Source: Candidatus Agathobaculum pullicola (GTDB lineage: Bacteria; Bacillota; Clostridia; Oscillospirales; Butyricicoccaceae). From it: a stretch of 55,435 bases of DNA. How positions within the stretch are numbered: the first letter of the stretch is position 1; each line of letters begins with the position of its first letter. This document shows, one piece after another, positions 18,297 to 26,655 of this stretch. The stretch covers positions 1 to 55,435 of the forward strand of contig DXEF01000045.1 in the NCBI GenBank assembly GCA_019115085.1, in the 5' to 3' direction. The notes beneath the pieces are model-generated. The model had not been told where the DNA came from. It saw only the letters and a program-made list of their open reading frames with translations, and searched no databases. The translations under genes were made by a program, and so were the position numbers.

Positions 18297-19525
18297 CGAC
18301 AACGGGCAATGCAAACGCACCGGAGCATGCAGTGGACCAGCAGCAGGTGCTCAAGGACCTGCTGGCGCTTGGCAAGAAGAATGGACGGCTGACGCTCAAG
18401 GAGATTGCGGATGCACTGAGCCAGCTGGATATGGAAAGCGATGATATTGATAAGCTGTATGAAACGCTCGAAACCATGGGTGTTGAGATTGAAACGGAAG
18501 GCGTATTGGAAAAGGCGCTGGGTGATGACGACGACGAGGTGTTTGAGCCGGACAGCGTGGAGGAGGTCCCGGAAGAGGAGCTGATTGACACCTCCGCGAT
18601 GGCGGAAACCTTTGCCATTGACGATCCGGTGCGTATGTACCTTAAGGAGATCGGCAAGGTCGATTTGCTCTCGCCGGAGGAAGAGGTGACGCTGGCCGAG
18701 CAGATGCAGAAGGGCAATGAGGCGGAAGCCCGCATTGAGGCGGAAGGCGATGCTATCCCGGCGGAAGAGCGTGTACAGCTGGACCGCGATGTGAAAATCG
18801 GCGAAAAGGCGAAAAAGCGTCTGGCCGAAGCAAACCTCCGTCTGGTGGTTTCGATCGCCAAGCGGTATGTCGGCCGCGGTATGCTGTTCCTTGACCTGAT
18901 TCAGGAGGGCAATCTTGGTTTAATCAAGGCGGTTGAGAAATTTGACTCGACCAAGGGCTTTAAGTTCTCCACCTATGCGACATGGTGGATTCGTCAGGCG
19001 ATTACGCGTGCGATTGCGGATCAGGCGCGCACCATCCGTATTCCGGTGCACATGGTGGAAACCATCAACAAGGTCATCCGCGTGTCGCGTCAGCTGCTGC
19101 AGGAGTTGGGCCATGATCCCAGCCCGGAGGAAATTGCCAAGGAAATGAGCATGCCGGTCGACCGTGTGCGTGATATTCTCAAGATTGCGCAGGAGCCGGT
19201 GTCGCTTGAGACGCCGATCGGTGAGGAGGAGGATTCCCACCTGGGCGATTTCATCCCGGACGATGACGCGCCCGAACCGGCTGAAGCGGCATCCTTTATG
19301 CTGCTCAAAGAGCAACTGGTTGAGGTGCTCAAGACGCTTACGCCGCGTGAGGAAAAGGTGCTGCGCCTGCGCTTCGGCATTGAGGACGGACATACCCGCA
19401 CGTTGGAGGAAGTTGGCAAGGAGTTTAACGTCACGCGCGAGCGTATTCGCCAGATTGAAGCAAAGGCGCTGCGCAAGCTGCGTCATCCGTCGCGCTCGAA
19501 AAAACTCAAGGATTTCCTCAATTGA
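18293..19525 (+). CDS. rpoD: RNA polymerase primary sigma factor (SigA/RpoD)
   Basis: This is the housekeeping sigma factor, 410 residues. Region 1.1 is reduced and acidic (the DDDDE tract near residue 80). Region 1.2/2 contains [16 protein letters not shown] and the -10-binding helix [20 protein letters not shown]. Region 3 follows, and region 4 has the helix-turn-helix [20 protein letters not shown] that reads the -35 box. The many TTGnnn-17-TATnnT promoters in this window fit this protein. Downstream lie a plus-strand terminator and an opposing minus-strand terminator. Confidence 0.97.
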   Translation: MTTTGNANAPEHAVDQQQVLKDLLALGKKNGRLTLKEIADALSQLDMESDDIDKLYETLETMGVEIETEGVLEKALGDDDDEVFEPDSVEEVPEEELIDTSAMAETFAIDDPVRMYLKEIGKVDLLSPEEEVTLAEQMQKGNEAEARIEAEGDAIPAEERVQLDRDVKIGEKAKKRLAEANLRLVVSIAKRYVGRGMLFLDLIQEGNLGLIKAVEKFDSTKGFKFSTYATWWIRQAITRAIADQARTIRIPVHMVETINKVIRVSRQLLQELGHDPSPEEIAKEMSMPVDRVRDILKIAQEPVSLETPIGEEEDSHLGDFIPDDDAPEPAEAASFMLLKEQLVEVLKTLTPREEKVLRLRFGIEDGHTRTLEEVGKEFNVTRERIRQIEAKALRKLRHPSRSKKLKDFLN

Positions 19526-19605
19526 TTCTGAAAAGCAAGCGTCTCCTAACATTTAGACTATATTTCACTGGGGTGTCAGATTTTTTTCTCATCAGTAATA
19601 GCATA

Positions 19606-19650
19606 ATAAAAAGGGGTACTGACTAAACGTAAAACGTTTAGTCAGTACCC
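19606..19650 (-). terminator. Palindromic terminator for the minus-strand TM2 gene
   Basis: A perfect 17-bp inverted repeat (arm GGGTACTGACTAAACGT, 3-base loop) is followed on the minus strand by CTTTTTATT. It closes the minus-strand transcript that contains the TM2 pseudogene. On the plus strand no T-tract follows it. Confidence 0.75.
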
Positions 19651-19652
19651 TG

Positions 19653-19692
19653 TCCCGCGCTGGTGTTACAATACCGGGGCGGGATTTTTTTA
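19653..19692 (+). terminator. Terminator of the dgt-dnaG-rpoD transcript
   Basis: TCCCGC pairs with GCGGGA around an inner GGT/ACC stem and is followed by seven T. It overlaps the last codon of the minus-strand pseudogene, so the two transcription units converge here. Confidence 0.8.
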
Positions 19693-20064
19693 TTTGAGAG
19701 GAAATCCTGCTTTATCACGAAAGGAGCCAACCAAAATCAAAATGAAATCAATAAGTGTGCCGATACTGGAAAATCACAATGTAATCAGCCATATCAATCC
19801 GGTACCCATTTTCCCTACATAAAACCGATGAATACCTAAAGAGCCAAGAGAGAAACACAAAACGGCCGCGACAATCTTGCTTTTATATGGATACGCCATG
19901 CCTGCGTTATTTGTATTGTTATTGACATTATTAATGATGATTGGTGGCATTTGCGCTTAAGATTGTTGTGTCTGACCTGTTTCGGCAACGGTTATAGGTT
20001 CGCCGCATGTAGGACAGACATTGGCCGAGTTCTCTAATTGTGTGCCGCATTTTTTGCAAAACAT
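19690..20064 (-). pseudogene. Broken zinc-ribbon plus TM2-domain membrane protein gene
   Basis: Read on the minus strand from an ATG with GGAGGG six bases upstream, one frame of 125 codons encodes two parts. First comes a zinc ribbon (MFCKKCGTQLENSANVCPTC, four cysteines), then an Asn-rich linker ([10 protein letters not shown]). A TM2 domain follows ([14 protein letters not shown], then [19 protein letters not shown] and IGTLIDFILILVGSFRDKAG). The frame is interrupted twice. A TAA falls after QTQQS, so only a 35-residue zinc-ribbon peptide would be made. A TGA falls inside TM2 where relatives usually carry glycine, which fits a GGA-to-TGA change. Base composition is clearly AT-richer than the neighbours, suggesting acquired DNA. 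TM2 proteins are small membrane proteins of poorly known function. Recoding is a formal alternative to decay. Confidence 0.8.
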
Positions 20065-20130
20065 TCATATCCCTCCAGAATTGACAAAATATATCTGAAG
20101 GAAGGCATTGCGCAGAGTGTGCTTTCTGTA

Positions 20131-20170
20131 AGACCATCAAGGGGTAGGAGCCTTGACGGTCTGTTTTTTC
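20131..20170 (+). terminator. Plus-strand hairpin terminator without an obvious gene
   Basis: AGACCATCAAGG pairs with CCTTGACGGTCT and is followed by TGTTTTTT on the plus strand. No plus-strand gene lies between rpoD and this point. It may be a fail-safe stop protecting the RNase P gene from antisense transcription. In the minus direction there is no U-tract, so it is not a good rnpB terminator. Confidence 0.6.
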
Positions 20171-20205
20171 ATGTCTATTTGCTATTATAACTGACGTTTG
20201 TTAAA

Positions 20206-20553
20206 TGGTATGACTGGTGCGTAAGCCGGGTTCTGTCGTGGACGGTCATCTATCTGGGACGCGCGTTGCCGCGCGCCTCAAGCCGCCAGTTGGGAAGGTC
20301 GGGCAAACCATGGTCCCTGTCGGCGTTGCTGCGGATAGAGTTTACAGGCCCCCCGTGTCACCACGGGGCGCGGTGAGCTCTTACCTCGCCTTTCCACCCT
20401 TACCTTGCCGGCATGTGATGACACCGGTAAGGCGGTATATCTCTGTTGCACTATTCCTGGGGTCGCCCCCGGCGGACGTTATCCGTTATCCTTGCCCTGT
20501 GCAGCCCGGACTTTCCTCATGCCGTCAGGCACGCGACCGTCTGCACCAGTCAC
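20206..20553 (-). ncRNA. rnpB: RNase P RNA (bacterial class A)
   Basis: This is the catalytic RNA of RNase P, which trims tRNA 5' leaders. On the minus strand the universally conserved GAGGAAAGTCCGGGC and ACAGGGCAAGGATAACGG segments are present. The 3' portion has CCCGGCTTAC before the closing strand. The P1 helix is formed by GACTGGTGC at the 5' end and GCACCAGTC at the 3' end. Exact ends are inferred from P1 and the promoter. The open frame that can be read across it on the plus strand is spurious. Confidence 0.95.
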
Positions 20554-20560
20554 GACATTC

Positions 20561-20589
20561 AGTATACAACAAAAATGTGTCATCGTCAA
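20561..20589 (-). promoter_or_regulatory. Promoter of rnpB
   Basis: On the minus strand, TTGACG, a 17-base spacer and TATACT place the start of transcription at the RNase P P1 helix. Its -35 box is only 7 bases from the -35 box of the divergent murD promoter. Confidence 0.85.
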
Positions 20590-20596
20590 ACCAGAC

Positions 20597-20625
20597 TTGC
20601 CAAACAGATAAAAATCCTGTATACT
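20597..20625 (+). promoter_or_regulatory. Promoter of murD
   Basis: TTGCCA, a 17-base spacer and TATACT give a start about 25 bases before the murD ATG. It is back-to-back with the rnpB promoter. Confidence 0.85.
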
Positions 20626-20657
20626 GTAACCTGTGAAAAAGGCGGTGTACGCATATT

Positions 20658-22019
20658 ATGACAGCTTTAGAACAATATTTTGGTAGCCTATCGGATAAGA
20701 GGGTAGGGGTTATCGGCGCCGGAGTGAGCAATATGCCGCTCATTCGGATGCTGCGTGCAGCAGGCGTGCGGGTAACCGTGCATGACAAAAAAGACCCGAC
20801 TGAACTGGGCGACGGCTACGCCACACTGGCCACGCTGGGCGTGGATTTTGTGCTGGGCGAGCATTATCTGGATGCGCTGGATGAGGATGTGATTTTCCGT
20901 ACGCCGGGCGTGCATCCACGCTTTTTGCAAAAAGCGCGTGAGCGCGGCTCGGAAATCACCAGTGAGATGGAACTGTTTTTCGCGGTTTGTCCCTGTCCGA
21001 TTATCGGCATCACAGGTTCGGACGGCAAAACCACCACCACGACGCTTGTTAGTGAGATTTTAAAGCACGCAGGCTATACCGTGCACTTGGGCGGCAATAT
21101 CGGGATACCGTTGCTGCCGCGGGTCAGCGAAATGAAGCCGGAGGACCTTGCGGTGGTGGAGCTTTCCTCCTTCCAGTTGATGGGGATGAAGCATTCGCCC
21201 CATGTGGCGGCAATTACAAACCTGACCCCCAACCATCTGGATTACCACAAGGATTTCGATGAATATGTGCAGGCCAAAACGGCAATTTATCGCAGCCAGA
21301 CCGAGGATGATCGTCTGGTGCTCAATCTGGATGATGAGGTCACGCGCACACTGCATGCTTCGGGCAATTTGTTCTGCACCAGCAAAAAACAGGAGCTGGC
21401 CAACGGGGTGTTCCTCAAAGATGACGTTATCTTTATTGCGGAAGATGGTGTGCGGCGTGAGCTGATGCCTGCAGCGGATATCCGTATTCCGGGCGCGCAC
21501 AATGTCTATAACATGATGATGGCCGCAGCAATCGTGCAGGGCTATGTCTCGGATGACGATATCCGGGAAGTAGCGACCACTTTTGGCGGTGTGGAGCATC
21601 GCATTGAGTTTGTGCGCGAGAAAGACGGCGTGAAGTATTACAACGATTCGATTGCCTCCAGTCCGACCCGTACCATTGCAGGGCTGGAATCTTTCCAGCA
21701 AAAGGTGGTTCTGATTGCGGGTGGTTATGACAAGCATATCCCGTATGATGTACTGGGTGAGCCGATTTGCGAGCATGTCAAGCTGCTGCTGGTTACCGGT
21801 GCGACCGCGCCGAAAATCCGCGAATGTGTGCTGGCGGTGGAGGCAGAGCATCCGACCATCCTTGAGGTAGAGAATCTCGAAGCGGCCGTACGTGAAGCGG
21901 CGGCGCGTGCCGAAGAGGGTGATGTGGTTATCATGAGCCCCGCAAGCGCGTCCTTTGACCGCTTTAAGAATTTTATGGAGCGCGGCAAGCTGTTTAAATC
22001 GCTGGTCAATGCGCTGTAA
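20658..22019 (+). CDS. murD: UDP-N-acetylmuramoylalanine--D-glutamate ligase
   Basis: MurD adds D-glutamate to UDP-MurNAc-L-Ala in the cytoplasmic stage of peptidoglycan synthesis. The 453-residue protein has an N-terminal UDP-binding Rossmann fold (GVIGAGVSNMPLIRML). The central ATPase has GITGSDGKTTTT (~117-128). The Mur signatures ELSSFQL and NLTPNHLDYH follow, then the C-terminal ligase domain. Here it stands alone rather than inside a dcw cluster, transcribed from its own strong promoter and ended by a bidirectional terminator. The ribosome-binding site is weak. Confidence 0.95.
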   Translation: MTALEQYFGSLSDKRVGVIGAGVSNMPLIRMLRAAGVRVTVHDKKDPTELGDGYATLATLGVDFVLGEHYLDALDEDVIFRTPGVHPRFLQKARERGSEITSEMELFFAVCPCPIIGITGSDGKTTTTTLVSEILKHAGYTVHLGGNIGIPLLPRVSEMKPEDLAVVELSSFQLMGMKHSPHVAAITNLTPNHLDYHKDFDEYVQAKTAIYRSQTEDDRLVLNLDDEVTRTLHASGNLFCTSKKQELANGVFLKDDVIFIAEDGVRRELMPAADIRIPGAHNVYNMMMAAAIVQGYVSDDDIREVATTFGGVEHRIEFVREKDGVKYYNDSIASSPTRTIAGLESFQQKVVLIAGGYDKHIPYDVLGEPICEHVKLLLVTGATAPKIRECVLAVEAEHPTILEVENLEAAVREAAARAEEGDVVIMSPASASFDRFKNFMERGKLFKSLVNAL

Positions 22020-22029
22020 CAGAACCAAA

Positions 22030-22071
22030 GAAAATCAGGCTCTCGGCAATTGCCGAGGGCCTGATTTTTAT
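22030..22071. terminator. Bidirectional terminator between murD and the second MATE gene
   Basis: AAAATCAGGC...CTCGGCA and TGCCGAG...GCCTGATTTTT form a long hairpin with A- and T-tracts on both flanks. It can stop both convergent units. Confidence 0.85.
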
Positions 22072-23384
22072 AGTTTGCCGGAAGTGAACGCATGCCGGAC
22101 GCATACAAGAGTCACAATGGCGGTTACGGCCTCCACTGCGGGGAAAGCGGCCCACACGCCGGTGACACCGAATAAAGCTGCCAGTGTAAATAGTATGGGT
22201 GGAATTGCTGCCACGCCACGCACCAGTGAAATGGCAAAGCCGACAGCGGTTTGGCCCGAGGCGCTGAAAAATGTTGCCGATACGATATTCAGCCCAGCGC
22301 ACCAGAAGCCGAGAAAGTAAACACGCAAGCCGGGCACTGCGTAACCTGTTAACACCGGATCCCCGGCGCTGTTGAATGCTGCGGAAATGGGGACGGCACA
22401 GGTGCATATCAGCACATATATCACGGTTGCGATGCCCAGCGCGGTGATGATGCCATAGCGGAACAGGCGGCGCAGGGCAGCATGGTCACCTTCGCCGCTG
22501 CTGCGGCTGACCAGCGGCTGCATACCGGTGCTCAGGCCCTGAAAGATGGCGATGGCGACAAGCGCCAGATTGGCAATCATGCCGTAGGCGGCAACGCCGG
22601 TGTTGCCCGTCAGGCGCAGCAGAACCAGATTAAACAGAAGCAGTACCACGCCCGAGGAGGCTTCGCCAATCAGGGAGGACAGGCCGGGCGCGCACAGCGC
22701 GGGCAGTGCGCGGACCTGCGGACGTATACGCAGCAGATGGAAGCCGCGCGATGGCTTGCGCAAATGGCCGATTTGCAGCAGGATGCTGATGATGGGGGAG
22801 ACACCAGTGGCAAGCGCCGCGCCGAACATCCCCATGCCGAGCGGGAAGATAAACAGATAGTCGAACACGATATTGGACAGGCTACCGATGACCATGCCGC
22901 GCATGGCGCGTCCCGGGTCGCCATCGTTGCGCACAAAGGCAAGCAGCACATTATTCATGACAAAAAAAGGCGAAAAGCTCAGCAGCGTACGCAGATAGAC
23001 GCTGGTCAGTGAAAAAGTTTGCGCGTCTGCGCCCAGCAGACGCGCAAGCGGCGTCGCGCCGAATATACCGAGCAGCAGAAACAGTACGCCGATAGCGAGG
23101 CCGAGAAAAACTGCATGCGTAAAGGCGCGGTCGGCGCCGTGCGTATCTTTCTGCGCGCGGCAGATAGAAAACTGTGTCGCGCCGCCAACGCCGGTCATCA
23201 GTCCCAGTCCGTTGAGCAGATTGAATGCGGGAATTGCAATATTGAGCGCGGCAAGGCCGAGCGCGCCCGTACCGAGGGAAACAAAAAAGGTATCGGCAAG
23301 AATATAGCAGGAAATGCCAATCATACCGAGCATATTGAGCGACGTATAGCGGCTGAATGTGCGCAGATTTGCGGTTTTGTTCAT
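22068..23384 (-). CDS. MATE-family efflux transporter (minus strand)
   Basis: A second MATE exporter, 438 residues, about twelve membrane helices. It starts MNKTANLRTFSRYTSLNM. The segments GISCYILADTFFVSLG and GLGLMTGVGGATQFSI are typical family sequences. It is only distantly similar to the MATE encoded next to luxS. AGGAGG precedes the ATG at a good distance. Its leader carries a strong hairpin with a U-tract, so expression is probably controlled by transcription attenuation. The substrate is unknown. Confidence 0.88.
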   Translation of the reverse strand: MNKTANLRTFSRYTSLNMLGMIGISCYILADTFFVSLGTGALGLAALNIAIPAFNLLNGLGLMTGVGGATQFSICRAQKDTHGADRAFTHAVFLGLAIGVLFLLLGIFGATPLARLLGADAQTFSLTSVYLRTLLSFSPFFVMNNVLLAFVRNDGDPGRAMRGMVIGSLSNIVFDYLFIFPLGMGMFGAALATGVSPIISILLQIGHLRKPSRGFHLLRIRPQVRALPALCAPGLSSLIGEASSGVVLLLFNLVLLRLTGNTGVAAYGMIANLALVAIAIFQGLSTGMQPLVSRSSGEGDHAALRRLFRYGIITALGIATVIYVLICTCAVPISAAFNSAGDPVLTGYAVPGLRVYFLGFWCAGLNIVSATFFSASGQTAVGFAISLVRGVAAIPPILFTLAALFGVTGVWAAFPAVEAVTAIVTLVCVRHAFTSGKL

Positions 23385-23400
23385 GGGTTTCCTCCTAAGA

Positions 23401-23458
23401 CAGAAAAGAGCGTCAGCCTTTCCATCTTCAAAGGCCTACGATGGAAAGAATGACGCTC
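23401..23458 (-). terminator. Attenuator hairpin in the leader of the minus-strand MATE gene
   Basis: On the minus strand GAGCGTCA pairs with TGACGCTC, and nested inside CTTTCCATC pairs with GATGGAAAG. TTTTCTG follows, directly before AGGAGG and the start codon. It lies between promoter and gene. A second short hairpin (TTTTTATC-GCCG-GATAAAAA) precedes it. This looks like a conditional terminator. The controlling ligand or ribosome signal is not identified. Confidence 0.7.
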
Positions 23459-23508
23459 AAATTTTTATCCGGCGATAAAAACTCGGGTGGATGCACTTTG
23501 CGAATTTC

Positions 23509-23537
23509 AGTATAGCATGGGGAAAAAAGTCTGTCAA
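23509..23537 (-). promoter_or_regulatory. Promoter of the minus-strand MATE gene
   Basis: TTGACA, a 17-base spacer and TATACT on the minus strand. It is an excellent SigA match and starts right after the terminator of the upstream SLH gene, leaving a leader of about 115 bases. Confidence 0.85.
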
Positions 23538-23544
23538 GCGGGAA

Positions 23545-23580
23545 GAAAAACCGCCCTGCACCGGTTAAAGTGCAGGGCGG
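23545..23580 (-). terminator. Terminator after the NAGPA/SLH gene
   Basis: CCGCCCTGCAC pairs with GTGCAGGGCGG (11 bp, 8-base loop) and is followed on the minus strand by TTTTTCTT. A strong intrinsic terminator. Confidence 0.9.
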
Positions 23581-23596
23581 GAAAAAGAAATTGTGC

Positions 23597-26596
23597 TTAG
23601 AACAGCGCCAGAATCTTGGCGATTTCGCCGCGGGTGATTTTGCCGAGCGGCTGCAGCGTGTTATCCTTATAACCGCCGATGATGCCGGCGGAAACACAGG
23701 TCTTGACCTGATCCAGCGCCCAGGAGGGGACCGAGGACGCATCCGAGTAGGTCAGTGCAGCGGCTGCATAGCCGCGCGGCAGGCAGCGTCCGATAACGGT
23801 CATGACCTCGGCACGGGTCATATCCGCATCCGGGGAGAAGTACAGCGCTCCGCCATTGCTCGAGCCTTGCATGATGCCTGCTTGTGCGACGGCATAGACC
23901 GCGCCGCGTGCCCAGCTCGGGATATCCCCGTCATCGGCAAATTCGGTTTGACCGGTGTAGGAGGTGTCCAGACCGAGCAGGCGCGCCATCGTGACGGCAA
24001 ACTCCTTGCGGGTCAGGTTGCGGTTGGGGTTAAAGTAGGTGCTGCCGTCGCTGCCGGACTCGCCCTTAATGATGCCGTTTTGATTGAGCAAGGAGGCGTA
24101 ACCGCGTGCCCAGTGGTCTGCGGTGTCGGCAAAGACGTTTTTCGCGCTGCCGGCGGTAATCGTGGCCGAAGCGCGGGCGCGGTTGCCGGCGTCATCTGAA
24201 ACATCAATTGTGACGCAGTGCGTACCTTCGCTCAGCGCGCCGGTGGTGACCGACAGGGTCGAGCCGCTCATACCGGCAGCGCCCGAAACGGTTTTACCGT
24301 CTACCTTTACCACAATATTGGAGGCGCGCACCGGATATTTACCGTTTTCCATCGTGGCCTTGCCGGTGAGGGTAGCCGATGCGCCGGCATCGACTGTCAC
24401 CGAGGTGCTATTGAGAGAAATCGACGGTGCATCTGTGTTCGTCACGGCGTGGTCCGCGGAGACGACAATTTGGTCCAGATAGAGCGCGCTGTCCGCAGCG
24501 CCCGCGCCGCTGCGCTCCATGCGGATGCCGGTCAGCGTCTGTGCGCCGTCCGGAATGGAGGCGGTCAGCTGCGTCCAACTGCTTGTGGTTGCAGCAGAGA
24601 GAGGAGCGGTCAGTTCGTTGCCCTCTGCATCGGTAAAGACGGCCGTCAGCGCACTCTGCGTGTTTTCGCCGCGCGCCCAAAGCGTCAGATAGGACATAGC
24701 GGAAACGTCGGTCTGCGGTACGGAAATGGTTGCAGCCATCACTTTGCTGCCGTCATAGGCGGCCTTGAGTGAGCCGGTGCCGCGGGCAACCTGCGTGTAA
24801 TCGGTCACAGTGGACAGGGTCACGCCGTCGGTTGCCGTGCAGGGCTGGGTGCTTTCAAAATCTGCAACGGTTTTGGCATCCTGTGGGTCTCCCATACCGA
24901 CGCTGACCGGAATGGATTGGCTTGTGTTACCGTAGGAGCAGGTGAGCGTGCCGCTGGCCATGCTGCCACCTGCGGTGAACATACCGTTTTCATCGATGGT
25001 GCCTACGCCCTCTGATACGCTCCAGGTAAACGAGGTGTCGATAGAGGCCATTTTTTGACCGAGGTGATAGGCGATGCCGTCGATATTGATGCTCTGGTTC
25101 GGCTTGAGGGAAATAGAGCTGATATCCTCGCCGTCGTTTTGCAGCGTGATGGACTGAATATCGCCGGTGACACAGACCGTCATGGCGCCTTCCACCACAC
25201 CGTTTGTTCCGGTGATTGTGGTGATGCCGGTGGTCATGCCGGCGGTAAAGGTCTGGTTGCTCACGGTGCCCATATCATCTGAAACGGTATAGGCAAGGTC
25301 GGTCGGCGCGTCAGCCGGGCCATAGGAGACGTCAGCGCCCTTGACCGAGAACCATGTCGATGCACCCGGCATTACATAGCGGTAGCTCGGCGTGAGGACT
25401 GCGTGCGCGGTCATACCGTCAGCCGGAACATTGTTGACAAAGAAAATGTAGTTGGCGCACGAGCGCTGCGAGCCGTCCGACGGGCTGGTGATAAGCGAAG
25501 CCGTGCTTTCACCCGGCTGACGCAGTGCCATGGCGGAAGAGCCGCCGCCGTCCAGACAGATAGCGCGCACGCAGCCCAGCGCAAGCAGCTCATTGCCAAG
25601 TTCCTCTGCGGTCAGACCTACGCTGTGCGAGGACTGGTTGCCGTCGATTTCGTAAAGGATAACGGTGCCGTCCGCTTTGACACCGACCGCGCTGCGCGCG
25701 CGCCGCGAAGAAGCCGCGTCAATGCCCGCGGTGGTGACTGTACTGCTGTCAATCAGCAGCTTACCGCCGACCGCATATTCGACCTCGGCCCAGTTGCTGT
25801 CGCTTGCGCCCACCCAGAGCGTCACTTCCTCCCCGATGGGGAAGTCCACCCAGGAGGGAACATTTGCGCCGTCCGACTTGGTCAGCACCATCTGATTGTC
25901 CGCAATGGTAAGCGGGCTGTTGCCCGTGCCTTTGTCCACCACCTTGAGCTTGATCGAGTGGTTGACCGCCACAGGCGTGTCGTCTACGCGCTCCAGAACG
26001 ATATAGCTTCCGTTGGCGGAGAAGTGCGTGGAATCGTCGTAGTTACGGTCGAGCAGGTAAGCACCCGCGGTGGTACGCGTTTTATTAAAGTAGGATATGG
26101 AAACCGTGCCGGATGCGCCGGCAATCGACATATTCATGGTCGGGCGGCCCATGACGGCGGTGCCGTCCGCTTTGAAGCCGACCGCATACTGCCATGCGTC
26201 AGACGAAATCAGTTCGCCCTTGTCGATGACCAGACCGATCGGAATACCGCTGGACATGACAAAAAAGTCCGCGTTGGTACCGCCAATTACGGTTTTTCCC
26301 TGACTTTCCAGATACTTTACGGCATTTGTAATGGTTGCCTGACTGCCGTAGAGCTGTTCGTCCGCATAAACCATAATGGGGGAGACCCCGGTGTTAGGCG
26401 AATAGGTCAGAATGTTGGCCCTTTGCACACCGGCCGTGTTTTTGCCTTCCGAGCGGGTATATTGCAGTCCTTGGCCAACCGCATAGGAATACGCGAACGA
26501 ATTGGTAAAAGCAGCACCCGCAGCCGCGGAAAGCAGCTGCGCGGCCGCCAGAGAGACTGCTATCAGGCGGATGGGATGTTTTAAAAAATGTTTCAT
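23597..26596 (-). CDS. Exported phosphodiester glycosidase (NAGPA) domain protein with three SLH repeats
   Basis: A 999-residue exported protein. A signal peptide (hydrophobic LIAVSLAAAQLLSAAAGAA) is followed by a NAGPA-type domain to about residue 390. That domain contains GGTNADFF, the late ICLDGGGSSAMAL (~345-357) and CANYIFFVNN, all family landmarks. The middle is a run of beta-rich Ig/bacterial surface modules, including a carbohydrate-binding-like segment. Three S-layer homology domains close the protein (~822-999: NVFADTADHWA, SWARGAVYAVAQAGIM, ALDQVKTCVSAGIIGG), anchoring it to secondary cell-wall polymer. NAGPA relatives remove sugars from phosphodiesters, but the substrate here is unknown. 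GAGGAGG precedes the ATG. It follows the aro operon by 59 bases with no promoter seen between, so partial co-transcription is possible. Confidence 0.88.
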   Translation of the reverse strand: MKHFLKHPIRLIAVSLAAAQLLSAAAGAAFTNSFAYSYAVGQGLQYTRSEGKNTAGVQRANILTYSPNTGVSPIMVYADEQLYGSQATITNAVKYLESQGKTVIGGTNADFFVMSSGIPIGLVIDKGELISSDAWQYAVGFKADGTAVMGRPTMNMSIAGASGTVSISYFNKTRTTAGAYLLDRNYDDSTHFSANGSYIVLERVDDTPVAVNHSIKLKVVDKGTGNSPLTIADNQMVLTKSDGANVPSWVDFPIGEEVTLWVGASDSNWAEVEYAVGGKLLIDSSTVTTAGIDAASSRRARSAVGVKADGTVILYEIDGNQSSHSVGLTAEELGNELLALGCVRAICLDGGGSSAMALRQPGESTASLITSPSDGSQRSCANYIFFVNNVPADGMTAHAVLTPSYRYVMPGASTWFSVKGADVSYGPADAPTDLAYTVSDDMGTVSNQTFTAGMTTGITTITGTNGVVEGAMTVCVTGDIQSITLQNDGEDISSISLKPNQSINIDGIAYHLGQKMASIDTSFTWSVSEGVGTIDENGMFTAGGSMASGTLTCSYGNTSQSIPVSVGMGDPQDAKTVADFESTQPCTATDGVTLSTVTDYTQVARGTGSLKAAYDGSKVMAATISVPQTDVSAMSYLTLWARGENTQSALTAVFTDAEGNELTAPLSAATTSSWTQLTASIPDGAQTLTGIRMERSGAGAADSALYLDQIVVSADHAVTNTDAPSISLNSTSVTVDAGASATLTGKATMENGKYPVRASNIVVKVDGKTVSGAAGMSGSTLSVTTGALSEGTHCVTIDVSDDAGNRARASATITAGSAKNVFADTADHWARGYASLLNQNGIIKGESGSDGSTYFNPNRNLTRKEFAVTMARLLGLDTSYTGQTEFADDGDIPSWARGAVYAVAQAGIMQGSSNGGALYFSPDADMTRAEVMTVIGRCLPRGYAAAALTYSDASSVPSWALDQVKTCVSAGIIGGYKDNTLQPLGKITRGEIAKILALF

Positions 26597-26637
26597 AGTC
26601 CTCCTCGGTTTCTCAGAATGGTGAAAACGATTGCTAT

Positions 26638-26651
26638 GCCGCAGCTGCGGC
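26638..26651 (-). repeat. Perfect palindrome between the aro operon and the SLH gene
   Basis: GCCGCAGCTGCGGC is a perfect 14-base palindrome just after the aroE/aroK stop. Only a distant TTTT follows it, so it is at best a weak terminator or RNA-processing hairpin. Confidence 0.4.
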
Positions 26652-26655
26652 GTTC

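Noticed and set aside
19614..19650. Perfect 17-bp inverted repeat considered as an insertion-sequence end or integrase site
   Set aside because: The tiny loop and a minus-strand U-tract make it a terminator; no transposase or second copy is present.
20217..20636. A 139-codon plus-strand frame
   Set aside because: It is the reverse complement of RNase P RNA, a well-known source of false genes.
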